Source: Clostridia bacterium | GTDB taxonomy: Bacteria > Bacillota > Clostridia > Oscillospirales > Acutalibacteraceae | NCBI GenBank assembly: GCA_017430535.1 | Contig: JAFRMR010000023.1 | Span: 1 to 64,000 of the forward strand | Length of the DNA: 64,000 bases | Direction: 5' to 3' | Shown here: in pieces, positions 1 to 8,415 of the stretch | How positions within the stretch are numbered: position 1 is the first letter of the stretch | How the letters are laid out: each line of letters starts with the position of its first letter | Notes under the pieces: generated by a model | Databases searched by the model: none | What the model was told of the DNA's origin: nothing | Seen by the model: the letters and a program-made list of their open reading frames with translations, nothing else | Program-made: the position numbers and the translations under genes

Positions 1-109
1 ATTACTTTTTGCAGAGTTTTTACTCTCTTGAATCTTCAAGGGTTTTGTTTCGTCGTTGTTTAATTTTCAAGGTGCGTTCTTGCTCCCGTTTTTTTTCGAG
101 TGCTCGCAT

Positions 110-139
110 ACTATATCACATATTTATTACCATTGTCAA
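110..139 (-). promoter_or_regulatory. Strong promoter firing out of the left edge, probably of an rRNA operon
   Basis: Read on the minus strand, TTGACA (139-134) is followed by an 18-nt spacer and TATAGT (115-110). The transcript would run leftwards through ACCTTGAAAATTAAACAACG (roughly 84-65), a phrase resembling the leader or spacer found beside 16S and 23S genes in Firmicutes. The promoter is seen directly; the rRNA assignment is inference because the gene would lie outside the window. Confidence 0.5.
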
Positions 140-150
140 GATGCCAAACG

Positions 151-181
151 AAAAAAAATACGCGGCTTTTACTCCGCGTAA
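151..181 (-). terminator. Rho-independent terminator of the recD2-comF-mreB operon
   Basis: On the minus strand TACGCGG, a short loop and CCGCGTA form a 7-bp stem followed by eight T. The stop codon of the last operon gene (169-171) lies inside the hairpin. Confidence 0.8.
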
Positions 182-699
182 TAGCCGCAAATAAACCGAT
201 GTGCGTCCATATAGTAGTCGAGTGATTTATACTCCACAGGATATGTACATTTATTGCTTCTGTTGTAAACTTTTATGCCGCCCGAAAAATTTTCTATTGC
301 AACGGTGTGAAGGCCCTTAAAAATGTGATTTGCGTTCCAGAATGAGATAACCGCAAATTTGTGATGCTCAAATTCATTTCTGAAAGCATAGTAATCATCA
401 ATCTTGTGAACCGGCAGATTATTCTCCTTAAAGTACCTTTCGAGAGCTCCGGGCCAGGTACCGAACAGCCCGGAAAAGGCATTGCCGTAAGGGTATATCT
501 CCTTTGCCACATCCGGCAGCGGAACAGGTATGCCCATAAGGCAACGGAGATTGTAAACCGCTATTATTTCACAGCCGTTGTAGGACATAGGAAAGAACCC
601 GTAGCGGCAGGTTGCTAGATTACCCGCCCCCTGCCCGTTAAGCAGGCCTTTTTCAAGCTCAACCTCAATATTCTTTTTGAAATTTGATTTTTCAATCAC
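169..699 (-). CDS. Papain-like (C39-type) cysteine peptidase family protein, putative
   Basis: A 176-residue cytosolic protein with no signal peptide. The layout fits small C39-like papain folds: a Cys in SYNGCEIIAVYN (C43), a His in LHTVAIE (H131) and an Asn in KVYNRSN (N146), in the order expected for a Cys-His-Asn triad. The substrate is unknown. It starts with GTG at 699 and overlaps the end of the mreB-like gene by 8 nt, so it is translationally coupled and is the last gene of the recD2-comF-mreB transcript. The link to a cell-shape gene is suggestive only. The family assignment rests on the spacing of three residues and is moderate; a plain hypothetical protein is the alternative. Confidence 0.55.
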   Translation of the reverse strand: MIEKSNFKKNIEVELEKGLLNGQGAGNLATCRYGFFPMSYNGCEIIAVYNLRCLMGIPVPLPDVAKEIYPYGNAFSGLFGTWPGALERYFKENNLPVHKIDDYYAFRNEFEHHKFAVISFWNANHIFKGLHTVAIENFSGGIKVYNRSNKCTYPVEYKSLDYYMDAHRFICGYYAE

Positions 700-1747
700 G
701 CTTGCTTTCCTTCTTTCCGGCTTTGGGTTTATCGTTTACACGGATTATATAGCCGCTGTCAGACAGCAGATCGACATGCTCTATGGCTCTTCCCGCCCCG
801 AGGGCAACACAGTTAAGGGGCGAAGATGCCAGCTTTGTTTTTATGCCTGTTTTACGCTCAATCATTTTATCGATATTCCTGAGCATAGAACCGCCGCCGG
901 TGAGAACGATACCGTAATCAAGCACATCCGCCGCAAGCTCGGGCGTGGACTGTTCAAGAGTTTCTCTTATGCCGCCGATAATCATTTCAAGGCAGGGTCT
1001 TAGGGCAAGAAACACTTCGGTTGAACTTATCTCAAAAGCTTCCGGCATATTAGTAATGTAATTTTTACCCTTTGCGGTCATTCCCAGCTCCACATCACGC
1101 AGGGTTGCAGAGCCGATTTTAATCTTGATCTGTTCAGCGGTTTTTTCGCCTATTATGATATCCCTTTCACGCCTCAGCTGGCGCATAATTGCCTCATCAA
1201 AGGCGTTACCGGCAACCTGAAGCGATTTTGAAATTGCAATACTGCCCATAGTTATTATGGCTATATCGGTAGTGCCTCCACCTATATCAACAACCATAAT
1301 TCCTTTAGGCCGACTGCTTTCAAGCCCGACCCCGAGCGCAGCCGCCAGAGGTTCCTCAATAAGCCAGGCTCTTGCGGCGCCGGCGGCAGACGCAAGACTG
1401 AGCAGGGTTCTCTTCTCAAGATCGGTTACAGCAGAAGGGACACACATAATAACATTGGGGCGCAGCACCATATTTTTGCACACCTTGGAGAAAAAATACT
1501 CCAGCATGTGCTTTGTGGCGGTAAAATCGGCTACAACCCCGTTGACAAGGGGCTTGATTACTCTGATGCCCGAGGGATTCCTGCCGTACATATCATAGGC
1601 CTTTTTGCCAACGCCCACTATACGCCCTTCGCTGTTATATGCCACTGCGGAAGGCTCGTTGAGAACGATACCCTTCCCCTGCATATAAATGACAACAGAG
1701 GCGGTTCCGAGGTCTATACCCATATTAACTCCGAGCATTTTTATCAT
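692..1747 (-). CDS. mreB: MreB/Mbl-family actin-like protein
   Basis: A 351-residue bacterial actin that would polymerise under the membrane and position peptidoglycan synthesis in rod-shaped cells. The phosphate-1 loop GIDLGTASVVIY is near residues 10-21, the phosphate-2 motif VVDIGGGTTDIAII is central, and the adenosine motif GIVLTGGGSML is near residue 290; length is normal for MreB/Mbl. An in-frame second Met lies three codons in. It overlaps comF by 23 nt. No mreC, mreD or minicell genes lie beside it, so it is more likely an Mbl- or MreBH-type paralogue than the mreBCD-operon copy, but sequence alone here does not decide between them. Confidence 0.9.
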   Translation of the reverse strand: MIKMLGVNMGIDLGTASVVIYMQGKGIVLNEPSAVAYNSEGRIVGVGKKAYDMYGRNPSGIRVIKPLVNGVVADFTATKHMLEYFFSKVCKNMVLRPNVIMCVPSAVTDLEKRTLLSLASAAGAARAWLIEEPLAAALGVGLESSRPKGIMVVDIGGGTTDIAIITMGSIAISKSLQVAGNAFDEAIMRQLRRERDIIIGEKTAEQIKIKIGSATLRDVELGMTAKGKNYITNMPEAFEISSTEVFLALRPCLEMIIGGIRETLEQSTPELAADVLDYGIVLTGGGSMLRNIDKMIERKTGIKTKLASSPLNCVALGAGRAIEHVDLLSDSGYIIRVNDKPKAGKKESKRD

Positions 1748-2456
1748 TCCCTTTCCCTGTTTTCGGTTCGGTTAAAGCAAGAGCTGCGCAATAAACCTTT
1801 TTTGCCCCGGCAAGCCAGAGCATTTTTGCGCACTCGTTAAGTGTTTCACCTGAGGTGGATATATCATCACACAAAAGAATAACTTTATTCTCAACCTCAC
1901 GGTAATCCGTTACATCGAACACCCCTGCCAGGTTGCCCTTTCTTCTGTAAGCGGGAAGGCCGTGCTGTTTTTCGGTTTCATAGATTTTTTTAAGAACATC
2001 CGGCCTGAAAGGCAGAGAAAGCAACTCCGCCGTTTCACGGGCAATAAGCACATTCTGGTCATATCCTCTGTCTTTGAGACTCTTTACGGTCATTGGCACT
2101 GCCGTTACGAAATCAAAGCTTATCTCCGGAAATCTTTTTCTTACGGTTTCCGCAATTTCACGGGAGTAGACCTTTGAACCGGAGGGTGAATTTCTGAACT
2201 TGAATATATGCAGGCCTTTTCTGACATTCCCTTTGTAGTAAAAGGGAGCGGCTATGCCGCTGTAATAATTTTTACGGCCTTTGCAGGCGCAGGCTTTCTT
2301 TTCAAGGCCGCAGCTGTTGCAGATTTCGCCCTCAATTCTGGGCAGACTTTTTCTGCAGGCATCGCACACATATTTATCGCCGGGAATCAGTCTGTCACAA
2401 TAAGCACAATGCTTAGGAAAAACCGAGGACAGGCGCAGTTCACGAATCAGTTTCAA
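1725..2456 (-). CDS. comF: ComF family phosphoribosyltransferase-like protein
   Basis: A 243-residue ComF-type protein. The N-terminus carries two Cys pairs in CAYCDR/CDACRK and a further CNSCG...CACKG cluster that should bind zinc. The C-terminal half is a type I phosphoribosyltransferase fold with the PRPP loop ILLCDDISTSGETL. ComF proteins act with ComFA in DNA uptake in competent bacteria, and many non-competent Clostridia keep the gene. Its ATG overlaps the stop of recD2 as ATGA, so the two are co-translated. No comFA is adjacent, and the true substrate is not known for the family. Confidence 0.9.
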   Translation of the reverse strand: MKLIRELRLSSVFPKHCAYCDRLIPGDKYVCDACRKSLPRIEGEICNSCGLEKKACACKGRKNYYSGIAAPFYYKGNVRKGLHIFKFRNSPSGSKVYSREIAETVRKRFPEISFDFVTAVPMTVKSLKDRGYDQNVLIARETAELLSLPFRPDVLKKIYETEKQHGLPAYRRKGNLAGVFDVTDYREVENKVILLCDDISTSGETLNECAKMLWLAGAKKVYCAALALTEPKTGKGNDKNARS

Positions 2457-4654
2457 TTCATATCACCCTGAATTATAAAGCTTTTCAGTGCCGAATATCT
2501 TTTTTGCTTTTTGTTATTTTCAACCATATTATATACGGTCTGCCTGCTGCCTACAAGGATAAGTTTTTCCTTTGCCCTTGTTACGGCAGTGTAAAGCAGA
2601 TTGCGGTACTGCAGATACTCGTTTATACCGATTACGGGCATAACAATAACGGGGAATTCACTGCCCTGACTTTTATGAACAGTAACGGCATAGGCGTGCT
2701 CAAGATCCTCGGCACAGTCAAACGGAAATGCGGCTACTCTGTCATCAAACCTTACGGTAAGTTCACGGGATATTTCATCAATATCTTCAAGCAGACCGAT
2801 ATCCCCGTTGAAAACTCCGCTGCCGTCTTTTTCATCGGAATTCCACTCAATATCATAGTTATTCTTTGTCTGCATAAGTTTATCCCCCACCCGGAACACA
2901 CGGTGGCCGAAGGCATGCTCTTTTTTACGCTTTTCGGGAGGGTTGATTCTCCGCTGAAGAACTGCATTAAGATTATTTGTGCCGGTTTCGCCTTTTCGCG
3001 AGGGGCAGAGAACCTGGATATCTTCTTTGGGCGAATATCCGTAGGCCTTAGGTAGGCGTACCTCAAGCAGATTGCCGATTGTATCGCTGACAGTTGAAAC
3101 CGAATTTGTTTCAATAAAGAAAAAGTCTTTATTCCTCTCATCAAGTTCCGGCATTTCACCGTTAACTATCCTGTGGGAATTTTCTATTATAAGGCTTTCC
3201 ATTGCCTGACGGAAAACCTCTTTAAGCTCGATAACAGGCAGTGCACCGGAAGCAATGATATCGTGAAGTACATTGCCGGGCCCTACAGGCGGCAGCTGAT
3301 CCGCATCACCTACAAGAACAAGGCGGCATCCTATGGGGACAGCCTCAAGCAGGCTTGCAAAAAGCTGAACATCCACCATTGAAAGCTCATCAATTATAAC
3401 CGCCTGACACTCCAGCGGATTACGGCGGTTGCGTTTGAAAGCAGGCCGGTCACTTTCATCCCACTCCACCTCAAGAAGGCGGTGAATTGTGAGAGCTTCC
3501 TCACCTGTAAGCTCACTCATACGCTTGGCTGCCCTGCCGGTGGGGGCCGCAAGGGCAACATCTATGCCTAAATCGCGGTAAACCCTGAGTATACCTCTGA
3601 GAATTGTTGTTTTGCCCGTGCCGGGTCCTCCTGTAAGGACAAGCACTCCCTTTTCAACAGCTGTTTTAACCGCTTCGAGCTGACTGCTGCTGTAACATAC
3701 TCCCCCGGCAATTTCCGCCTTACGAATCTGCTCCTCAATATCCGGAAAAGATTTTGCGGAAATTTTTTTAATGAACAAAAGGCTTCTTGCGGCATTTTTT
3801 TCCGCTTCATACAAATCGGGTAAAAATATAAAATCCCTGCCGTTTACTATATCGGATACCAGCCGTTTCTGCGTAATAAGCTCATCAATATTTATTTCAA
3901 TATCATCATCACTGCACTCAAGCATACCGGCGCAGGGAGCAATAAGCGCATCCCGCGGAATGCAGGTGTGCCCGTTATTCAGATTATGGCGCACAACATA
4001 AATTATGCCGGCCTGAAGCCGATACTCATCTATGGGCTTCTTTTCAAGGCGGGAGGCAATATCGCAGGCCCTTTCAAAGCTGATACCGATACTCAGACAG
4101 CTGAGCCTGTAGGGATCTCTCTCTACGGCATCTTTGGCTTTTGAGCCGAAAATTTTATAAACACGAAGCGCTTCCGCTGAAGTCATACCGTATTTTTCAA
4201 GGGCGATAACCGCATTCCTTTCCCCCGCATACTTTATGAACTCCTGAGAAATCCTCATCGCCCGCTCTTTGGTGATGCCTTTGATTTTAGCCAGCTTTTC
4301 CGGCTCAAATTCTATGATATCAAAGGATTTGTCGCCAAAAGCTTCAACAATTTTCTGCGCGGTTCTTTCTCTGATACCTTTAACCATACCGGAAGAGAGG
4401 AACATCAGCATTTCATCTGCGGTTTCGGGAATGCTTCTCTCTGCATTGGTGATTTTAAGCTGTCTGCCGAAAGTGGGATGCACAACAAAAGTGCCCTCAA
4501 GAATAAGCTTTTCACCCACAAATATATGCCCTACATTTCCGGTGGCAGTAAAATATTCACCGCCACTTGAAAACTCAAGGACGGCAAATCCGTTTTCAAT
4601 ATTCTGAAATGTTATGGCTTCTACTGTTCCTTCATAGGAAACGGTTGTATTCAT
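2453..4654 (-). CDS. recD2: ATP-dependent 5'-3' DNA helicase RecD2
   Basis: A 733-residue superfamily 1B helicase, matching stand-alone RecD2 in length. The N-terminal OB-like region (about 1-90) is followed by helix-hairpin-helix repeats, then the Walker A loop LTGGPGTGKTTIL near residue 340, motif II IIDELSMVD, motif III VLVGDADQLPPVG and the C-terminal motif YAVTVHKSQGSEFP. RecD2 acts in recombination and replication-fork repair without RecBC. I place the start at ATG 4654 because GGATGG lies seven bases upstream; the longer reading would need TTG at 4675. It begins just after the RNase P RNA gene and heads the comF-mreB operon. Confidence 0.95.
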   Translation of the reverse strand: MNTTVSYEGTVEAITFQNIENGFAVLEFSSGGEYFTATGNVGHIFVGEKLILEGTFVVHPTFGRQLKITNAERSIPETADEMLMFLSSGMVKGIRERTAQKIVEAFGDKSFDIIEFEPEKLAKIKGITKERAMRISQEFIKYAGERNAVIALEKYGMTSAEALRVYKIFGSKAKDAVERDPYRLSCLSIGISFERACDIASRLEKKPIDEYRLQAGIIYVVRHNLNNGHTCIPRDALIAPCAGMLECSDDDIEINIDELITQKRLVSDIVNGRDFIFLPDLYEAEKNAARSLLFIKKISAKSFPDIEEQIRKAEIAGGVCYSSSQLEAVKTAVEKGVLVLTGGPGTGKTTILRGILRVYRDLGIDVALAAPTGRAAKRMSELTGEEALTIHRLLEVEWDESDRPAFKRNRRNPLECQAVIIDELSMVDVQLFASLLEAVPIGCRLVLVGDADQLPPVGPGNVLHDIIASGALPVIELKEVFRQAMESLIIENSHRIVNGEMPELDERNKDFFFIETNSVSTVSDTIGNLLEVRLPKAYGYSPKEDIQVLCPSRKGETGTNNLNAVLQRRINPPEKRKKEHAFGHRVFRVGDKLMQTKNNYDIEWNSDEKDGSGVFNGDIGLLEDIDEISRELTVRFDDRVAAFPFDCAEDLEHAYAVTVHKSQGSEFPVIVMPVIGINEYLQYRNLLYTAVTRAKEKLILVGSRQTVYNMVENNKKQKRYSALKSFIIQGDMN

Positions 4655-4686
4655 AAAAAAACCATCCGGAAACAATAATTGAAAAA

Positions 4687-5033
4687 TGCGAGAAGGTCTG
4701 TAAGCCGAGTTCTGTCATTTAAGGCAATCATCTGTCTACGCTGTACATTGCTGCACAGCTTTAGCCACCCTTCGGAGTATCGCTGAGCAAGCGCAAGGGC
4801 AATGCCCCGCCTCCGGTCGGTGTTGCTTCGGATAGGGTTTACATGGCAGTACGGTCTCCCGTACCCCGGTGAGCTCTTACCTCGCCTTTCCACCCTTACC
4901 TGCAAAGCAGGCGGTATATCTCTGTTGCACTTTCCCTAAGGTCACCCTCGGCGGCCGTTAGCCGTTATCCTGCTCGGTGAAGCTCGGACTTTCCTCACGC
5001 ACAAAGTGCCCGCGACTGCCCAACCTTCTCGCA
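4687..5033 (-). ncRNA. rnpB: RNase P RNA
   Basis: Catalytic RNA of RNase P, which matures the 5' ends of tRNAs. On the minus strand the 5' end GCGAGAAGGTT (from about 5031) pairs with the 3' end GACCTTCTCGC to form helix P1, and the 3' region contains GACAGAACTCGGCTTACAGA, the most conserved tail of bacterial RNase P RNA. Length of about 347 nt is normal. A consensus promoter lies directly upstream, and the T-run at 4682-4686 follows P1. Confidence 0.95.
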
Positions 5034-5040
5034 AATAATT

Positions 5041-5069
5041 ATTTTATTACAAAAGTAGCGGTGTGTCAA
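5041..5069 (-). promoter_or_regulatory. Promoter of rnpB
   Basis: On the minus strand TTGACA (5069-5064), a 17-nt spacer and TAAAAT (5046-5041). The expected start site, seven to eight bases downstream, coincides with the predicted RNase P RNA 5' end near 5033. Confidence 0.85.
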
Positions 5070-5086
5070 TTAAGGAGAACTGCGCA

Positions 5087-6256
5087 TTAGCCTATTTTAT
5101 CCTTAAGAGCCGCGAACAAAGCTGAAAACAGCTCTGCGGGGAAAGCGAAATTCAGAGTGAATTTCGGGAACGTGTCGGTGTATCCGATTTTTTTCGCTAT
5201 GAATTTTGCAATATCCGTATTGACAACAGTTTCACCGTTTTTCACAAGATCATAAGAACCGAAAACACGAACGGGAACATCGGTGTTTGTATGGTCGCCG
5301 GAAGTGTACTTGTAGCTTTTTGTTTCGCTGTCAAATACAATGCCGCCTGTTTCGTGATCAGCAGTAACAATAACGATGGTATTGCCGTCGCGCTTTGCAA
5401 AATCAACGGCAGCCTTTATTGATTTATCAAACTCCAGCATAGCTTTAAACATATTTTCGCTGTCATTTGCGTGGCTGTATTTATCTATATGAGCTCCCTC
5501 AACCATAAGGAAAAAGCCCTTGCCGTTATCAAGCTTTTCAATGGCAGCCGAAGTAAGTGCACTCAGAGGTGCATCGGCATCGCTGTCGTTATCAAAGCAG
5601 ATGTCGCCCTGCACCGCCGCAAAAGATTTTTTGCTGCCGTCCGAAGCAAGAATTTCGGCTAAGGTTTCGCAATACTGCCAGCCGTGTTTCTGAGCCTCCG
5701 CCTTTGATGAAACGCCGTTATCCTTTGCCCAGAGAATATCAAGGCCGCATTCCATCTGCTGCTTTGTTATTTCCTCCGGCATTTCTCTTTTATAAGTATG
5801 AGCGCTGAAACCCGACGGCGTGGCTCCTGAGTTATCGTCGGAAGTTACAACACCTGTTTTTTTGCCGATTGACTGCGCAGCTTCACAGACATTGAGATAG
5901 GTGCAAAGATTTGCACCGTGGCCGTTTATAAGAATTGAGCACTGGCCCAGGTTGCTGTTGAATGCATGGTATCCGCAGGAAAGCGCCGTTGCGCCTGCGG
6001 CGGAATCCGTGGTGCCGCTGAGAGAATCTGTCTGCGAATAGCCTTTATAAGGCATTGTATCGATAAACAGCTTTTCGCCGGTTGCCGCAGAAGCCCAGTT
6101 TATGCTGTTTTCACCCATGCCGTCGCCGATCATAAGGATAACATTCTTTACATCCTGAGGGATAACGATTGCCTGAGCAAAACCGAAGGAGCAAAGAATC
6201 AGTGACAGTGCAAGCAGTAGAGCAACGGTGCTTTTTATTCTCAGTCTTTTCATCAT
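5087..6256 (-). CDS. Secreted alkaline phosphatase
   Basis: A 389-residue phosphomonoesterase of the PhoA superfamily, exported by a Sec signal peptide of about 29 residues (basic MMKRLRIKS, hydrophobic core, cleavage after FAQA). Metal and catalytic motifs are visible: MIGDGMGENS (D45), TDSAAGATALSCG with the nucleophilic Ser at 85, MVEGAHID, and VTADHETGG. Shorter than E. coli PhoA, like Bacillus PhoB-type enzymes. The C-terminus ends in an amphipathic stretch (PAELFSALFAALKDKIG) with no obvious anchor. It starts 10 nt after the ligA stop, so the two are co-transcribed. I see no Pho box. A second Met is an equally good start. Confidence 0.9.
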   Translation of the reverse strand: MMKRLRIKSTVALLLALSLILCSFGFAQAIVIPQDVKNVILMIGDGMGENSINWASAATGEKLFIDTMPYKGYSQTDSLSGTTDSAAGATALSCGYHAFNSNLGQCSILINGHGANLCTYLNVCEAAQSIGKKTGVVTSDDNSGATPSGFSAHTYKREMPEEITKQQMECGLDILWAKDNGVSSKAEAQKHGWQYCETLAEILASDGSKKSFAAVQGDICFDNDSDADAPLSALTSAAIEKLDNGKGFFLMVEGAHIDKYSHANDSENMFKAMLEFDKSIKAAVDFAKRDGNTIVIVTADHETGGIVFDSETKSYKYTSGDHTNTDVPVRVFGSYDLVKNGETVVNTDIAKFIAKKIGYTDTFPKFTLNFAFPAELFSALFAALKDKIG

Positions 6257-6266
6257 ATTCTTCCTT

Positions 6267-8273
6267 TCACTTGATCATATCCATAAATTCCGCTTCGGTA
6301 ATAACTTTTATGCCAAGTTCTTTGGCTTTATCCAGCTTTGAGCCGGCATTTTCACCGGCAAGAACAAACGAGGTTTTTTTGCTTACGGATGAAGCGCATT
6401 TACCGGAGTTTTTCTCAATCACTTCGGTTATTTCTTTCCTGCCGAAATTGCTGAGAGTTCCTGTAACAACAACAGTCATACCCGCAAGCTTATCGGTGGT
6501 ATCGCCGGAATCCAGGCGCATCATATTGACGCCGTAGGACTCAAGCTCATCCATTATTTTTCTGTTTTCGCCAGAAGAGAAGAAATCCACAAGGCAGGCG
6601 GCGGTGGTTTCGCCAATATCATCAATGGCAACCAACTCATCCATACCGGCATTCATAAGCTCCCTTATACTGCCGAATCTTTTCATTATATCTTTTGCAG
6701 TCTGCTTGCCCACATTGCGTATTGCAAGAGCCGCAAGCAGGCGGGAAGCATCGTTGGCCTTTGAATTTTCAATTGCTTCAAGGATTTTATCCGTATTTTT
6801 TTCTTTACCAATTATGCCTTTCTCAACAAGCTCGTCCCTGTGATTTTTAAGAGCATAAATATCAGCGTATGATTTAAGATATCCTTCTTTTACAAGCTCA
6901 TCAACAAGGGTTTCACCCAGGCCGATAATATTCATACAGTCAAGGGAGGCAAAGTATGAAATGGTTCTTGAAAGCTGGGCCGGGCAGGACGGATTGCAGC
7001 AGCGTATATCGGCGCCGTCCTCCTCCCTTTCAAGATGATAACCGCAGACCGGGCAGTTTGCCGGAGCCTCAAAAACCTTTGCCGGCTCTGTAACGCAGCC
7101 GTTAAGCTTTGGGATAATATCTCCGCTTTTGAAAAGCTTATAAGCTCCGCCGATGCCGATTTTCATATCCTTTATGTAATCTATATTGTGAAGAGTGGCT
7201 CTTGAAACACTTGTGCCGCAAAGGCGGGCGGGCTTGCCTGTTTCTCTGTCGTGAAAAACTCCGGTAAATGTAAGCTTACCTGTACGACCCACATCCGTAA
7301 GTATTTCATCAATAACCACTGTTTTCTCTTCGGGGGGATATTTATAGGCAATATGACCGCTTGAATATTTGCTGCCTGCAGAAAAATCATTCCTCAGGGC
7401 AACCTCATCAATCTTAACCACTGCGCCGTCAATATCGTACTCAAGCTCTCCCCTCATTTCGCCTATTTCATCTATGGCGGCAACAACTTCCTCCGGAGTT
7501 CTGCACCTTTTGCCGTAAACCGTGGGAACACCGGCGGATGAGAGAATTTTTAAGCCCTCAATATGGCTGCGGGTAAGCTCCTCAGGGCCTTGCTGAACAT
7601 TGAAAACAAACATTCTGAGCCCTCTTTCTTTTGTAACGGAGGGATCAAGCTGCCTCAATGTGCCTGCGGCAAGATTACGGGGGTTTGCCGCCGGCTTTTT
7701 GCCTGATTCAGTCTGATTGACATTGAACCTTTCAAAATCACTGTGGCTCATATATATTTCACCCCGAATCTGGAGGGATTCATAGGGCAGGTCAATAACG
7801 CTTTTCACATCCGGAATCACAAGAGCATTGGCGGTAACATCCTCGCCGATATTGCCGTCTCCCCTTGTTTCACACAAAGTGAGGTGCAGTTTGCCGTCAT
7901 CCCCCCCGCGGTATCTCAGGGTTGCGGAAAGACCGTCAATTTTGGTTTCGACGGAGAAGGAGCAATCGGGATAAACAGAGTGAACTTTATTTACCCAGGC
8001 TGTTACATCCTCCTTGGTGAATACATCCTCAATGGAAAGCATCGGCACATCGTGGGTAACCTTTACTCCGGCCTCCCTTTTTGCAACTCCTCCGATTTTT
8101 TGGGAGGGTGAATCGGGAGTAACCCATTCGGGATGCTCTTTTTCCGCCTTTTTAAGCTCCTGCATCAGGTTATCATATTCATAATCCGAAATCTCGGTTT
8201 CATTTTTATTGTAGTACAGATCCATATGGTGATTGATGGTCTGTTTAAGCACATTATATTCAAGCTCGGTCAT
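6267..8273 (-). CDS. ligA: NAD-dependent DNA ligase LigA
   Basis: A 668-residue replicative DNA ligase that seals nicks using NAD+. From the N-terminus: the NMN-binding Ia domain, the adenylation domain with the nucleophilic Lys in VETKIDGLSA (K111 from this start), an OB fold, a four-Cys zinc finger CPVCGYHL...CCNPSCPAQL, helix-hairpin-helix repeats, and a C-terminal BRCT domain starting at LAGMTVVVTGTL. The start at 8273 is chosen because GGAG lies nine bases upstream and the resulting N-terminus MTELEYNVLKQ fits the family; an upstream in-frame start lacks a ribosome site. Confidence 0.97.
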   Translation of the reverse strand: MTELEYNVLKQTINHHMDLYYNKNETEISDYEYDNLMQELKKAEKEHPEWVTPDSPSQKIGGVAKREAGVKVTHDVPMLSIEDVFTKEDVTAWVNKVHSVYPDCSFSVETKIDGLSATLRYRGGDDGKLHLTLCETRGDGNIGEDVTANALVIPDVKSVIDLPYESLQIRGEIYMSHSDFERFNVNQTESGKKPAANPRNLAAGTLRQLDPSVTKERGLRMFVFNVQQGPEELTRSHIEGLKILSSAGVPTVYGKRCRTPEEVVAAIDEIGEMRGELEYDIDGAVVKIDEVALRNDFSAGSKYSSGHIAYKYPPEEKTVVIDEILTDVGRTGKLTFTGVFHDRETGKPARLCGTSVSRATLHNIDYIKDMKIGIGGAYKLFKSGDIIPKLNGCVTEPAKVFEAPANCPVCGYHLEREEDGADIRCCNPSCPAQLSRTISYFASLDCMNIIGLGETLVDELVKEGYLKSYADIYALKNHRDELVEKGIIGKEKNTDKILEAIENSKANDASRLLAALAIRNVGKQTAKDIMKRFGSIRELMNAGMDELVAIDDIGETTAACLVDFFSSGENRKIMDELESYGVNMMRLDSGDTTDKLAGMTVVVTGTLSNFGRKEITEVIEKNSGKCASSVSKKTSFVLAGENAGSKLDKAKELGIKVITEAEFMDMIK

Positions 8274-8313
8274 AAAATAATTCTCCGTTCGGTTATATGT
8301 TTCCACTCAGTTT

Positions 8314-8342
8314 ATAATACCACACCGGGGATTTCAAATCAA
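8314..8342 (-). promoter_or_regulatory. Promoter of ligA-phosphatase operon
   Basis: Minus strand TTGATT (8342-8337), 17-nt spacer, TATTAT (8319-8314) with an upstream TG forming an extended -10. Confidence 0.65.
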
Positions 8343-8364
8343 GAAAGAGACAGAATTTTGCAGG

Positions 8365-8393
8365 TTGAAAAAAGGAGGTATTTGTAGTAATAT
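8365..8393 (+). promoter_or_regulatory. Promoter of the PHP-protein gene
   Basis: TTGAAA (8365-8370), 17-nt spacer, TAATAT (8388-8393); divergent from the ligA promoter about 25 bp away. Confidence 0.55.
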
Positions 8394-8415
8394 ATAAAAA
8401 GGGAGAGTGGTAATA

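Noticed and set aside
3568..3810. Small frames inside recD2, such as the 80-codon minus-strand reading
   Set aside because: Alternative frame within a well-supported helicase; no ribosome site or motif.
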